A DNA stretch of 64,000 nt from contig OX596337.1 of assembly GCA_951394405.1 (NCBI GenBank), positions 1,736,001-1,800,000 of the forward strand, written 5' to 3'. Origin of the DNA: Coprinellus micaceus (taxonomy: Eukaryota; Basidiomycota; Agaricomycetes; Agaricales; Psathyrellaceae). A model generated the notes under the pieces. The model was not told where the DNA came from, did not search any database, and worked only from the letters and a program-made list of their open reading frames with translations. Positions 22,080 through 32,920 of the stretch are shown here, one piece after another (positions within the stretch are counted from its first letter, which is position 1; each line of letters opens with the position of its first letter). A program made the translations under genes and the position numbers.

Positions 22080-22818
22080 TCAACAACATCCCTCAGCTCT
22101 TGTAGAGTGGACACGAGTTCGTACCGTGTGATCCTCCTGGGAAGAACCTGAGTAACAAGCAGCGATGGCAATTGGACAGCAGGGTGCATTCTAGAAAAGT
22201 ACTTTGAGTGTCGGCTTTTGGGGGGCCCTTTAGGCTTCGTGACATTCGGTTCCTATACCTCGAGCCAGATTGGAAACGCTGAACCAAGAATTCAGCGTTC
22301 GGAGTGGGGACCATCTCCAAAGAATGGAAAGGGAAGAAGTGGGAACGCCACTCACCTCCACCACAAATACGGACATCGCTCCCTTCGATGCCAAGCTGTT
22401 TTGGGGTCTTGCCCATGGCGCTCATACCTTTTTCGACATAGAAGCTAGAATGGCCAACCCTTTTGACAACTGCCACCATTCCCTCGAGGCACGACCAACT
22501 GTCGAGGCTCACGACATCGCCAAAACCAGTGGGATGTCCGAGGTCTCCAACTGTACACGAGAAAAGGGTGTGCCCCGCAATAGTCTGGACGGAAATAACG
22601 CAACCCTTTCCTTTCAAATGGCGGGATGTGGATCGGAACCTCTTCCGTATAGACAAACCCTGGACAGTGTGAGCAAAAGATAGGGGCAAACGCGGAATAG
22701 GACGTACCAAAGCCAGTGCATCCGCCGAGTCGAAGGACCCCCATCGGTACTGCCTTTCCTCCGCTAGAACCTGGTTAGCCAGTTCAGCGTCATTTGGCAT
22801 GCTGAAGTTGCTAAACAT
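22080..22818 (-). CDS. Heme-degrading-domain (HbpS-like / DUF967) protein, C-terminus frameshifted
   Basis: Small protein of the HbpS-like heme-degrading domain family (UPF0303/DUF967). Exons are 22708-22818, 22356-22659, 22259-22278 and 22080-22190, giving 181 residues. Family marks: EERQYRWGSFDSADALAL, GKGCVISVQTIAGHTLFS, MVAVVKRVGHSSFYVEKG, then GGAFPIWLENAPCCPIAIAA and CYSGSSQEDH. The GGAFPIWLE reading needs a 20-nt exon (22259-22278) with GT-AG introns on both sides. After QEDH the annotated frame ends in an unrelated TVRTRVHSTRAEGCC. The frame one base over reads YELVSTLQELRDVVDFL then stop, like the family's last helix. So a one-base shift, real or a sequence error, lies near 22125. 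ATG at 22800 is an alternative start. Heme binding or degradation by this protein is not shown. Confidence 0.75.
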
Positions 22819-24052
22819 GAAGAGAAGATACGGTCAGTGTCACCAAACGACAATGAGCGAAAGAAGGGAGTATAAATGGGAGGAACGCCGTTTGCGCGCA
22901 GCACAGGACGACGTCAGAACACGAACAGACAACGAGGCGTTACAGACCAGTAATCTCGCAGCCTCGCGTTTGAACTTGTTCTCAGCTATCTGATACCTAT
23001 ATGCCCTGATAGGCTGCAAGCGACGTCGAGACCGCGACGCCGACCCATCGAGGTTTGCGATCTATAAGGCCTGTTAAGGGCGATTCGCTGCCAGTGACAC
23101 GCGGCAACATGCCTCTGGCGCCAAGATCACCGAACCTTGTCTCCGACGTCCACCACCTAGTCATGTCCCGACCACCTATATTTTTATAGGTGCTCAGCTG
23201 TACATCCGGGACTCCGAACTTCTGGGGGGACTTAACGGGGCGGTCTTGACCGTCATCGACCATTTGCGACGATGGGCTGACGGCCTTACGACACAAACTC
23301 GAGGATCCTTGCAGTGTTGTACAAGTGTGTACACCACCTAGCTGTCGGGTACCCTCGGTATCATTCACATTGGCGTATCTTGTCGGCTAATACGACGCCT
23401 GGCACTCACCGAACAAAAACGAGGCTCAAGTTTTTGAACCCTCTCCGTCGGGTGTGCCTGCAATGGTGGGCGTCAAATTTTTCAGCAGGGGCCAAGCGCT
23501 TGGTGCTATCTCGTCATCCTCTGCCGTCACCCGGCAGAAGCTGCGCGTTGGGCATTTCCTGGAGGAAATGAACACGTTTTGACTAGGCTCAACTAAGCCA
23601 CCTCCTACGATGATCGTCCACAGGGCGTGGCTTGCGCCGAGACTAACGTTTTGACCTCGTCTATTCTCTCATTCGTCTCGACCTCACTCAGGCTAGGGTC
23701 CCCATCAACCAGGAGCCGGAGTTGGTATAGGCTTGTCGGCCTTCTTTAACATGATCGTCCTTATCGCCAATGCACAAAAAGAACCTGATAGAGGAAAGAG
23801 CTGTACACCTCGCCAGACTTCGCCTATCGGCAATACCCGCTCGGTTTCTTAATAAACTTCGTATGAAGAAGCACCCCAATAGCCACATATATCCATATGC
23901 TCCTTTCCATCGCCCCTCGCCTCTCGTCTCCGTCTTCTATCGATTGTGAGCACCTCGTTGTTCTTCCTCTACCTGGCAACCCTTGCAGGTGGTCCCCATC
24001 GCGCGATCGAACTTCACTCCACCGCGCCTAGCGCGCAAGACACTGTCACGTC
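22819..24052. other. Gene-poor stretch of 1.2 kb
   Basis: No open frame here has a recognisable family, matched splice sites or a coding look on either strand. I see no terminal repeats, transposase fragment or RNA gene. The last 100 bp probably hold the promoter of the F-box gene (T/C-rich with TTCTTCCTC). Confidence 0.5.
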
Positions 24053-25626
24053 ATGGCTAGCTTAAACATCGACACACTGCTGCGGATTTTACGACCTGCC
24101 CATCAGACCAATGCCGAACAGGATGTCCTCATCTGCGAGGAAGGCAAAAGAGTAGACGCAGAGTTGGTACTGCTTGCGAAAAAAAACTCGAAGCAGCCCA
24201 GGCTATCGTCAGACCCATCCAGCAGCAGATCGACATCGCCGAGAAAATTAGCGCCCTCTGTGCCCTCGCATCCACTCCCAGTCCTATCCACCAAGTCCCC
24301 TTTGAATTGCTCGCTAAGACCTTCGCGATGGCGTCATTCGGTGACTTCCTTCATATCCCCCCTTCCAAAGGCAACAAGCGCAAGAAAAAGGAGATGGCCC
24401 AGTCATTCACGGCCCATGCAAGACTTACGAGTCTGGCGATCACTCAGGTCTGCGTTTACTGGCGCGAGGTAGCACAACAGACGCCCACCATGTGGGACTA
24501 CTCCATCACCTTTCACGGGCCGTTCAAGGAAACGTTAAAGGAGTGTTACAACCCTCCAGTCGGCAACATACGCCGACTGTACGGTGCGAATCCAATTCCC
24601 TCCATTCACCTCGACTTCACTGCCATACCAAACCACTGGCAGCTAGGGAAGCTTCTCACCAAATATCAGGGGGAGTTCGACTCCCTCCACATCTCAGCGG
24701 TCTTGTTTTTGTTTGGAGTGATAGTGGCAGGTGGCAGAGTTGATGCGCCCCGGCTGAAGGAGCTTGTCTTGAATGGGATCGCTGCCCCCACAGGTTCCGC
24801 TGCAACTTTGCACACACCCCGACTGGTAAAGGTGACCGTGTGCTCTCCAGGGCTTAGGTTCGCGAACATTTCGATCGCCTGGAGACAATTGACACACCTA
24901 TCCATTGGTTGCCTCGATTCCTCCTGGAACCCACACAACGTCTCCATGGAGGAGTTGTTCAGAGCCATAGAACAAGCCCCCGACCTCGCCAATCTTCACC
25001 TGTGCTGTATCAATATAACTACGACCACCGGGTTGGATCCGGCCCTGAGGGCCCTTAGGGAGAAAAAACCGCTCAGCCTCAGAACAATGGAAATTCAAGA
25101 TCCCCATCTCTTGATCGTGGGCTCACAACGTCCGGAAACAAACCCAGTGGATTTCTTTTCTTGTCTCACGACACCCTCCCTCGAGGCCTTCGACTTCATT
25201 TTCTCCTTGTCAGCGGGGTTTAGAGGACTCCTTAAAGCTGATTTTCACCGAGTCATCGCTTTTCTGCAGCGGAACCCTTCTCTAGGCCAGATTCGAGTTG
25301 TGGCTTTGACAGATGCCTGGCTCTCGAAACCCTTCGCTTATCCAATTGCGCTCCCACCTACGATAATGGAATTCTCAGGGGGCCACTCATTTTTCGACAC
25401 CCTTACGTCGGTCGTCTCTGACGATGACACACCCAATCTCGATGCGACACGCCGTTTTGGAGAGACCATGAATGCGCCTATCAGGGCATGGAACATCGCC
25501 GGCTCGAATGTCATCACGACAAACCACTTCATCGACAGATTCTTGGAGCGCGGGAACCCGTACTACCAGCGGCCAATTTGGAGGGGAGAAGTTGTTGGGC
25601 CAGGGTCGAGGAAGTGTGTGTGGTAA
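24053..25626 (+). pseudogene. F-box / LRR-like protein, frameshifted at an A8 run
   Basis: Intronless gene of the expanded agaricomycete F-box family (substrate receptors of SCF ubiquitin ligases). The first part from ATG 24053 reads MASLNIDTLLRILRPAHQ to AELVLLAKK, with the usual N-terminal coiled region. At the run of eight A (24179-24186) the family reading jumps frame: KLEAAQAIVRPIQQQIDIAE then the F-box PIHQVPFELLAKTFAM and VCVYWREVAQQTPTMW continue in another frame to 25626. A LRR-like region with repeated LxxLxLxxI patterns fills the rest. No intron of normal size explains the jump. It is either a pseudogene, a homopolymer sequence error, or a frameshift tolerated by slippage. An internal ATG at 24307 would cut the F-box in half. 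Specific target unknown. Confidence 0.7.
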
Positions 25627-26256
25627 AGGCACGACGCCTTGTTACCGCCTACAGCCGGTCAAGGCTACGATGAAAATACTCTTTAGTGAATTGTTCGGCA
25701 AGATAGAGGGCCCCAACTGCAAGCTAGTAGCATACATAGTTTATCCTTAGATGCTGTTCTGGCCAAACGGTAAAGAATTTGCGCGCTATCGACAGTCACA
25801 GTGGACTGAGAGGTTCGATGCGGACGTAATAATGTCCGAACATCGATGGTGCGAGCCACGCCATCGAGGTAAATATGGGATGGAGGGAGCGGCACGCGAC
25901 CGAGTGCCTAGCCCCGCGCGATGTCCAAGCGTCCAAGCAACGACCTGTCGCCGAGCGCACGTCCTCAATACGCACATGGCGGATGCTCCGCCGGGGCCTA
26001 ACGTGAAGATCTCCCTTTATGGGTACGACCCTCCCAAAAGGGGACGATGATCGACGCCGGCCTTGGCCTGGCCGCCGGACTCGTCAAACAGCGCTATAGG
26101 TATGGCCCAATGCTTTGTTCTTTCCCTTCATGCAAGCTTGACTGGATATGGGATGCGTATCCACACGCCTCGTTAGATTCTATATCAATGTTTTCCTCCG
26201 TACAGACTATCCAAGCGACAAGACAGAGTAAGAATACGACGATCGAAATAAACCGA
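25627..26256. other. Intergenic F-box gene / HEM1 3' end
   Basis: About 630 bp between the ends of two convergent genes. Short open frames on both strands show no family signal. No repeat or RNA gene seen. Confidence 0.5.
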
Positions 26257-28536
26257 TCAAGCGGAAGGGCCCGACGAAGCCACAGCCTCCTGTGGGAGAG
26301 GAGCTTCAGCACCCTCAAGGATAGGAGTTTGCGACACCCCGCTGCTCAAGAGCTCAGTCTTGGTCGTCAAGGTGCTGGTGATCAACTCGACGCCGCCCTC
26401 GGCGTTGAGGATGGACCTGTTGGCCTGGATCTTGCCCTGGACCGTGCCCAGAAGGTTGTTGAAGATGCCCCGTGCGGCCTCGGCCGCCTTGGCGTCAACG
26501 ACCGGCTGCTCGCCATTCCTGAGGGTGCTGGGAACAGAACTATCTGTAACACCAATTTGCTTGTCCGTCCAGATGGGTTCGACATATTGGGGTGTACCCT
26601 CAACCCCAACAGTCGCACGACCACCGAGACGCTTCCAGTCCGAAAGTCGGTTGATCTTGAGCTCCGTGAAGACCTGGTCGACAGCCTTGACGAGACGATC
26701 CATCTGCTCAGTGGTATGCCTGGGGGTGACGGTGAAGCGGAGACGTTCTTCACCGCGGGCGACGGTGGGGTAGTTGATGGCTTGGACGTAAATATCATGT
26801 TCACCGAGAAGCTTATCCGAAGCAGCCTTGGCCAGTTCAGGATCACCAACGAGAACAGGGACGATATGGGAGGGACCAGGGATGACGGGAATATCCAGAG
26901 CAGACATCTTGTCCTTGACGGTGCGCACATTCACCTGCTTGAGCTGACGGTCGCCAACATAGTGCTTCTGGTAGGACACGCTGGCGCGGGCACCGGCGAT
27001 GGTTGCGGGCGGTAGGGAGGTAGTGAAAATGAAACCGGGGGCGTAGGAGCGAACCATATCGACGAATTCTTCCGAGCCAGCGATGTAACCGCCCACTGCG
27101 CCGTAAGCCTTGCCGAGAGTACCAGTAATGATGTCAACGCGATCCATAACGGAGTTGGGGATGGCGTCGCCACTTTGGCCAGCAGCCTTGTGGGCCTCGT
27201 AGTCCAGATGCTCTGCAACGCCAGCGCCACGGGGTCCATAGAGACCGACGGCGTGAACCTATTGCGAAGAAGAGATAGTCACATGAGCAAGTCGGCCGAC
27301 GTGTCCCGGAAAAAAGACGTACCTCGTCCAAGAAGGTCAGAGCGCCGTACTGGTCAGCCAAGTCGCAAATCTCCTTAATTGGTCCGATGCTACCGCACAT
27401 GGAATAGACGCTCTCGAACGCAATTATCTTGGGTGTCTCCTTGGGGTATTGCTTCAGCTTGTTTTCGAGATCCTCGAGGTCGTTGTGCTTGAAGATCACG
27501 CGCTTGGCACCAGAGTGGCGCATACCCTGAATCATAGAGGCATGGTTCATATTGTCGGAGAAGTAGACGCAACCAGGGAGTTTGGAACCAAGGGTGGAGA
27601 GGGTGGCATCGTTCGCTACATAGCAGGAGGAGAAGACAAGAGCAGCAGGCTTGCGGTGAAGGTTGGCGAGTTCCTTCTCCAAGGCCAGATGCATAGCACC
27701 GTTGCCAGCGATGTTACGGGTACCACCAGCACCATGGCCATACTTGTCAAGGGTTCGGCTGCAAAGGGTGGTTCAGGGATAGGGGTGACGGGGAACGGAA
27801 ACGATACGTACTGCATGGTTTCAAGGACGACAGGGTTGTTACCCATGCCCAAGTAATCGTTGGCGCACCACACCTCCACTTCATCCGTCACACGAGCAGT
27901 GTGTGCGACGGGGAACTTCTGAGCAAGCCTATTGATGTTGTTGAAGTAGCGGTAGGACTTGTCCTTGTGCTTCTTGTCGAGCTCTTCGACATAGAACTTC
28001 TCGTAGTCGAACCCAGTGTGCTTCTCGGTCGCCTTGGGCTGAGCGGCCGCCTTCACGTCAGCAGCCTTAGCAGCGTCTGCGGCCGCTTTCTGGTGGAAGG
28101 GACAGCCGGCAGCAGCAGCGGCGGCGGCCTCCTCCTTGGTGGTTGCGGCCTTGGAGTGAGGGTGAGCAGCTTTGGCCTTCTTCGCGTTGGCAGCGGCAGC
28201 CAAGTCCTCAGCCATCCTCGCGGCGGCTCGGGCAGCGGAGGCATGGGGACACATCTCGACGGTCGCCCCAGGCGGGGGGACAATTCCCTTGTCCTTGTGA
28301 ATCCTGTCGACGTCGAGGTTACCCGCGACGCTGGCATAGCCGGCGACGATTTCCTTGGAGCGGACATTGAGGGCGGGGCCCATGACGGGGCATTTCGTAG
28401 CGCGCTCGGTGAGGGCGGAGAGGGATGGGAAGCGAGGAGAAGTGCTGGTGGAGAGGTTGCGCAAGGTCGAGGTCTTGGTCCTGCCCAGGTACGGGCAGGC
28501 CTTCTTGAAGCGGGTGAATGACTGGAGCTTGTCCAT
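26257..28536 (-). CDS. HEM1: 5-aminolevulinate synthase, mitochondrial
   Basis: PLP enzyme joining glycine and succinyl-CoA to 5-aminolevulinate, the first step of heme synthesis, in the matrix. Exons are 27812-28536, 27323-27758 and 26257-27258, giving 720 residues, longer than yeast Hem1 because of a 200-residue Ala/Lys-rich N-terminal region. That region carries four Cys-Pro heme regulatory motifs: [24 protein letters not shown] and AAGCPFHQ. The core has [66 protein letters not shown] and the PLP-lysine site [14 protein letters not shown]. The starting Met (28536) gives a basic presequence-like [18 protein letters not shown]. It lies 136 bp downstream of ARG8 on the same strand, with a CCAAT box between. 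Confidence 0.96.
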
Positions 28537-28582
28537 GGGGGGATGCGGAAAGAGGTGCAAAATATCGAATCACACGTAGGGC

Positions 28583-28621
28583 CTTTTAATACGTCGGCCA
28601 TTTCGATCCCGGTTGTCCAAT
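28583..28621 (-). promoter_or_regulatory. HEM1 core promoter: CCAAT box and A/T element
   Basis: On the minus strand ATTGG (plus-strand CCAATCA, 28617-28623) lies about 82 bp upstream of the HEM1 ATG. GTATTAAAAGG (28582-28592) lies about 50 bp upstream and may act as TATA. Yeast HEM1 is controlled by the CCAAT-binding HAP complex, so this site is a reasonable candidate. The whole ARG8-HEM1 gap is only 136 bp. Confidence 0.45.
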
Positions 28622-28672
28622 CAGAAAACAGCCATTAAATATCACCTGACCCGATCAATACAATAGTCATGA

Positions 28673-30634
28673 TCACAGTACGCTAAGGCTGCTCTCCAGG
28701 ACGTCAATCGCATGGTCCACCTCCTCCTTCGTCACGTTCAGACTGGGCACAAATCGGATCGCATCCTTGCCAGCTGTCAGCAAAAAGACGCCACGCTCGC
28801 GGGCGTGCCCGACGACCTTGCCAGGCAGCGTCTCGTCCTTAAACCCAAGTCCCAGAATAAGTCCGCGTCCTCGGATCTCAGACTCCAAGATCTGGGGGAA
28901 CCATTTTGGAAGGTGGGAGAGGCGTTCCCTGAGATATGTACTCGTCTCCGCAATTTGTGACTTCATCTCCGGCTGGCTCAGGCGGTTCAAAACGTGATAA
29001 CCCACCGCGCACGCCAAAGGCGACCCACCGAAGGTCGTTCCGTGGGTCCCTGTACCCCACATATGCTTAGCGCTCCTTGTCCTTTCAAAAATAGAAGACT
29101 GTTACACATACCTGCGGTCATAGTTTCAGCGACGGTGGACCTCAAGAGAACGGCGCCAATGGGGTATCCATTCGCGAGCGGCTTGGCCATGGTCACGATG
29201 TCGGGATGACAGTCCACCGGGTACGAGGAATGTGTCCAAAGGGTTCCAGAACGGTATAGTCCACACTAACGCCATGAAACAGTCGTTAGCATATTTCCCC
29301 GGGTCGATACCAATCAGAACCCGTGCATTACCTGAATCTCATCGAAGATCAACACAGCACCGACTTCGTCGCAGCGCTTCCTGAGTGCCCGCAGGAATTC
29401 GACCTTGACGGGGTGGATGCCCCCCTCTCCTTGCACAGGTTCGATGATGACTGCGCAGGTATCTTCATTGACGAGCGAGTTAACCGCATCAATCTCGTTC
29501 ACCTCTCCGACCTTGACGCCAGGAATCAGGGGCGCAAAGGGCGCCTGGTACTTGGGGTTCGGGGTAACGCTAAGAGCGCCCATAGACCTCCCGTGGAATG
29601 CATTCTGGAAACAAACAATACCTGTCTTCGTGCACTCGTTATAATAGTCCCCTTCCTTGCGTCCAGGAACAGCAGACGCCCATCGCTCTTTGGCGACCTT
29701 GCGTGCGACCTTGAGGGCACCCTCGTTCGCTTCTGTCCCAGTGTTGGCGAAGAAGACCTTCGGCGTGCTCGCGGCGTCCTGGGTAGCCGCAGAGTCGGGT
29801 GCATACCCGAGGCCACCTTCCTTTTGCGTGAGAGTAACAAGAAGTTCTGCCAGTTTGCCGGCCCATTCGTTGTGGTAAACATTGCTGGCATGCAAGATCT
29901 TGCTGCTCTGCTCGGCCAACACCTAAGATTAGAAAGGCGTTAGTAACGTTGCCCGAGCAAAGAACACCATCCGGAAGAACGGCAAAGTGGTACTGGAGTA
30001 TTTCGTTAGGCAAGACGGGCCTCGGGCGCCCGGGCGACCACTTTGCAAATGAACGGGGTCCTAAAACCGCAGGTACGTATACGTGAAACCAAACTTCTAC
30101 AGCATGTCAACCCATGTAACGAGAAGTACAGCGCCCCGCAGTCGCCTGGTACTATTCAAGGTCGCGCAGTCCCGATCCACGCAGGCTTCACGAAATAGGA
30201 AGGACGCGAACACATGGCAATGGAGTGAAAAAGACGCACCTTCGTAACACCTTCGTCAGAATGTCCAAGAGAGTTCACGGCAATGCCAGCAGTAAAGTCG
30301 AGGTATTTATTGCCATCAACATCCCAAACCCAGCTTCCTTTGCCCTTCTCCAATACAAAGTCGGGGCGTGCGTAGACGGGGAGGAGATACTGCTCGCCCC
30401 TGGCGAGGAAGGAAGCAGTCTTGGGTGAGGGGACAGTAAGAGTGTGAGTGGCCTTGAGGTAAGCTTTGGAGGGCTGTGAGGTAGAACACGATGGCAGGTC
30501 AGTCTCTCTCAGGGAACGGCCGGAACGCGAAGGCGTGAGGGACTTACGCCAGCACGGGCGTTCGCGGAATACAGTCGCCTAGCAGCAGCGGAGGCACCCA
30601 GAGAAAGACGAGTAACGGGGATTCGAGAAAGCAT
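28673..30634 (-). CDS. ARG8: Acetylornithine aminotransferase, mitochondrial
   Basis: PLP-dependent class-III transaminase of ornithine/arginine synthesis in the matrix. Exons are 30548-30634, 30240-30473, 29332-29922, 29112-29265 and 28673-29049, giving 480 residues. N-terminus MLSRIPVTRLSLGASAAARR is a presequence. Family marks: YLDFTAGIAVNSLGH, FFANTGTEANEGALKVARK, QNAFHGRSMGALSVT, IEPVQGEGGIHP, LIFDEIQCGLYRSGTLW (made by splicing), PLP-lysine in VTMAKPLANGYPIGAV, and GTHGTTFGGSPLACAVG across the last splice. The second intron is 317 bp, against about 55 bp for most others here. Two TGACTC sites lie 134-165 bp upstream of the ATG. HEM1 follows in tandem. Confidence 0.95.
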
Positions 30635-30767
30635 GGCGCCAATATTCAAAAGATTGGGGAGACCTAGATATGCAACAGAGTGGATGGGGTATGTGACGGG
30701 TGTCCAGGAAGGGGGAACTTTGAAGTTGGTCGCTGCCTGTCTGCGGAAAACGGATGATATTCGCACC

Positions 30768-30799
30768 GAGTCAGAGTGGCGTTCCTCACGACATGACTC
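30768..30799. promoter_or_regulatory. Pair of Gcn4-type TGACTC elements upstream of ARG8
   Basis: GAGTCA at 30768-30773 and TGACTC at 30794-30799 lie 134-165 bp upstream of the ARG8 start, on opposite strands and 20 bp apart. TGACTC is the core site of Gcn4/Cpc1 activators, which induce arginine genes on amino-acid shortage. A six-base site alone is weak evidence; the pairing and gene function raise it. Confidence 0.45.
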
Positions 30800-30889
30800 G
30801 AACGTTGCACGGACGCACCTTCGAAGCAGACGCGACAGTGACGGTTGCGATTATAGGCGCTGGATTTCGGCTGGTCGAAAAAGATTGAT

Positions 30890-30918
30890 CTTATCAGTCA
30901 CGGGGCAAGATAAGATAA
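30890..30918. promoter_or_regulatory. Clustered GATA motifs upstream of ARG8
   Basis: CTTATC at 30890-30895 and the double motif GATAAGATAA at 30909-30918 lie about 260-285 bp upstream of the ARG8 start. Fungal nitrogen-control GATA factors bind closely spaced HGATAR sites. Function here is inferred only from the clustering. Confidence 0.35.
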
Positions 30919-31356
30919 CTCGTTCGTCGGGGTATCGGGCTTTCTGCTCAAGTCTCGAGAGGGTGGAAGGCGAGTAGCGTCCCCTGAGCACCAGCTTTTT
31001 ATTGGCTTTGGGGCTGTATGAGTGGATCTCCGAGGTGTAGAGCTGTCGTCGGTGTCGATTCAAATTACCCACAGCATTTATAGCTCGCCAACAGCCCAAT
31101 TTGCGCCCGTCAAGGAGCGGAAGTACACTCCAGTCCACTGGATGCAACCTAAGTATGGCATTCGAAGCCGTGCAAGGACATCCGGGTACCGGATGGCACC
31201 TCCTGGGCGGGAAACACATCGGGCGTCAATCAGCTGGGGAAACGCGTCACAAAGAGAATGCGTTACGAGTAGAGCTAAACATTAAACGGTACAGACATGT
31301 AGCGAACCAATCTCGAGACATGCGAGAGGCGTGCTTTTGATCACCCTCCGACAGAA

Positions 31357-32827
31357 TCAATCCCTACTCCTGCTTCGCGAGCCAGAACTAACAGACATGG
31401 AGCTGCCAGTTCCGCTGCTTGAACTCCTTCCGCGTCCACCAGCAGGCCGTTTTTCCGGGGTGCGTCCGCGAGGAAGGGGGGACGGCGACCTACGCCGAGG
31501 CGGAGGGGATCTGGACCTCTCGCGGTCACGCCCACCGCGACCAGGCAGCCCACCACGAGGCGGAGAGTTTCGGCTGAACTGGGGAGCGGGTACGCGGTCG
31601 CCCCTCACATCCCTAATCTCCTTGTCGCGGGTGTAGCCAGGGGTTGGAACAGGGACAGGAGGTTTCCTCGAGGTTGATGGAGGAGGGGCAATGCCTCGCC
31701 TTCCGCCATACGGAGAGCGGGAACGCGAGCGAGACCCAGAGCCCGGCCTGGAGACAGAGGACGACCTCGAATCGGATCTGCCTCGAGAAGGCGAACGGGA
31801 AGGTGAGGATGAGGCACGGCGCCGGTTGTCTCTGCGGGCAGGGGTGCGAGAGCGTCGACGAGGAGGGGAAATGGACCTGTCGCCTGCGTGTCGCTTGTGG
31901 CGGGCATAGCCAGGAGATCTGGATCTGGAACGAGAGGGGGAACGTGATGGCGAACGTTTCTTGGGACGGGGTGGGGGAGACCGGTCGCGCATGTCCACAT
32001 CGCGAGTCCGAGGTGGTGGAGATCGGTCCCTGCGCCTGTACCCATCATCCCTATCCCTTGGGGGAGGTCCTCCCCGAGGACCAGTGGGTAACGGGGGAGG
32101 GGCCATCCCACGGTCGTCTCTCGGCCTGTCGCGGTCGCCGAATTTCTTCCTGTCATCGTCGCGCTTCTTTCGCTCCGCCTCCCACCTCGTCTTTTGCTCT
32201 TCAAATTTCTGCATATCCTCCACCTTTCGCCTGTTCCTGTCCTCACGCTCAGCTATGCGCTTAAGGCGCATCTCCTCCTGCTTCTCCTTGTCAAATGAAT
32301 CTCCTTCTTGGTAGTCGTTCCTGGTGCCCAAAGCACGCGCCATCCTCTCAAGTTCCACCTTCTTCGCGGCTGCGAGTGCGTGTGTGTCCGATGGCTTGAG
32401 TCCACGGACGTTGGTTTGTGAAGAGTTGAGGTTGGCGAGGAGCTTTTCGCGGAGTGCGGAAACTTGCTTCTCAATTTCGGCTTCGTCGACTCTGCTCTGT
32501 CAATGAGTAAATGGATATGAGCGCAAGGTGAACAACACGCACTCTTCATCTTCCAGCCGGACCTGCAGCTCCAAGCACTTCACCTCCACAGCCCGCTTCC
32601 TTTCATGTTCCAGGATCCCCTGGTCAGGCTCCCTGTGCTTGGGAGGTGCGGCGTCCCATCCCGCATCCCTGTCTCTGTCATTCTGGTAGCTTCTCAAAGT
32701 GGAGAGGTTCCGGACGACATAACCGCTCGTGCCGCTGTGCAACGTGGTCAGTGACTCTGCGCAGCACCTCAAACACAATAAGCCCCTACCTTCCACGGGG
32801 AGTTGTCAGGCCAATACCGTTGTACAT
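31357..32827 (-). CDS. CWC21: Pre-mRNA-splicing factor Cwc21 / SRRM2-type SR protein
   Basis: Spliceosome component bound at the catalytic centre near Prp8 and Snu114. Exons are 32790-32827, 32543-32734 and 31357-32491, giving 454 residues. The invariant start MYNGIGLTTPRGSGTSGYVV is split by intron 1 between the two bases of a Ser codon and the third. The Cwf21 domain follows: NLSTLRSYQNDRD, HERKRAVEVKCLELQVRLED, then ALREKLLANL. The C-terminal 320 residues are an RS/RGG domain, long as in SRRM2-like proteins and unlike short yeast Cwc21. The second intron ends at the later of two AG acceptors; only that one keeps the ALREKL frame. It is divergent from the hydrolase gene, with only 93 bp between ATGs. 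Confidence 0.92.
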
Positions 32828-32920
32828 GGCGGCTTATGGATGATGATGTTGAGAATTGTGACGAGAGCACGAAAGCATTCCCACTTGATTCCCACGACCA
32901 AAGGGTGACGAACTCTCGGC

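Larger units (their letters stand above)
30635..31356. other. Intergenic CWC21 3' end / ARG8 promoter
   Basis: About 720 bp. The part nearest 30634 is the ARG8 promoter with the TGACTC and GATA sites listed separately. The rest is probably CWC21 3' UTR. Small open frames on both strands look random. Confidence 0.5.

Noticed and set aside
24307..25626. F-box protein as an intact 439-residue gene starting at 24307
   Set aside because: The ATG lies inside the F-box helix, and the upstream conserved reading exists in a shifted frame, so this would be a truncated protein.
31857..31925. Long plus-strand frames over CWC21 (31644-32264 and 31961-32314)
   Set aside because: Both are antisense to the RS domain of CWC21 and are produced by its repetitive Arg/Ser codons.
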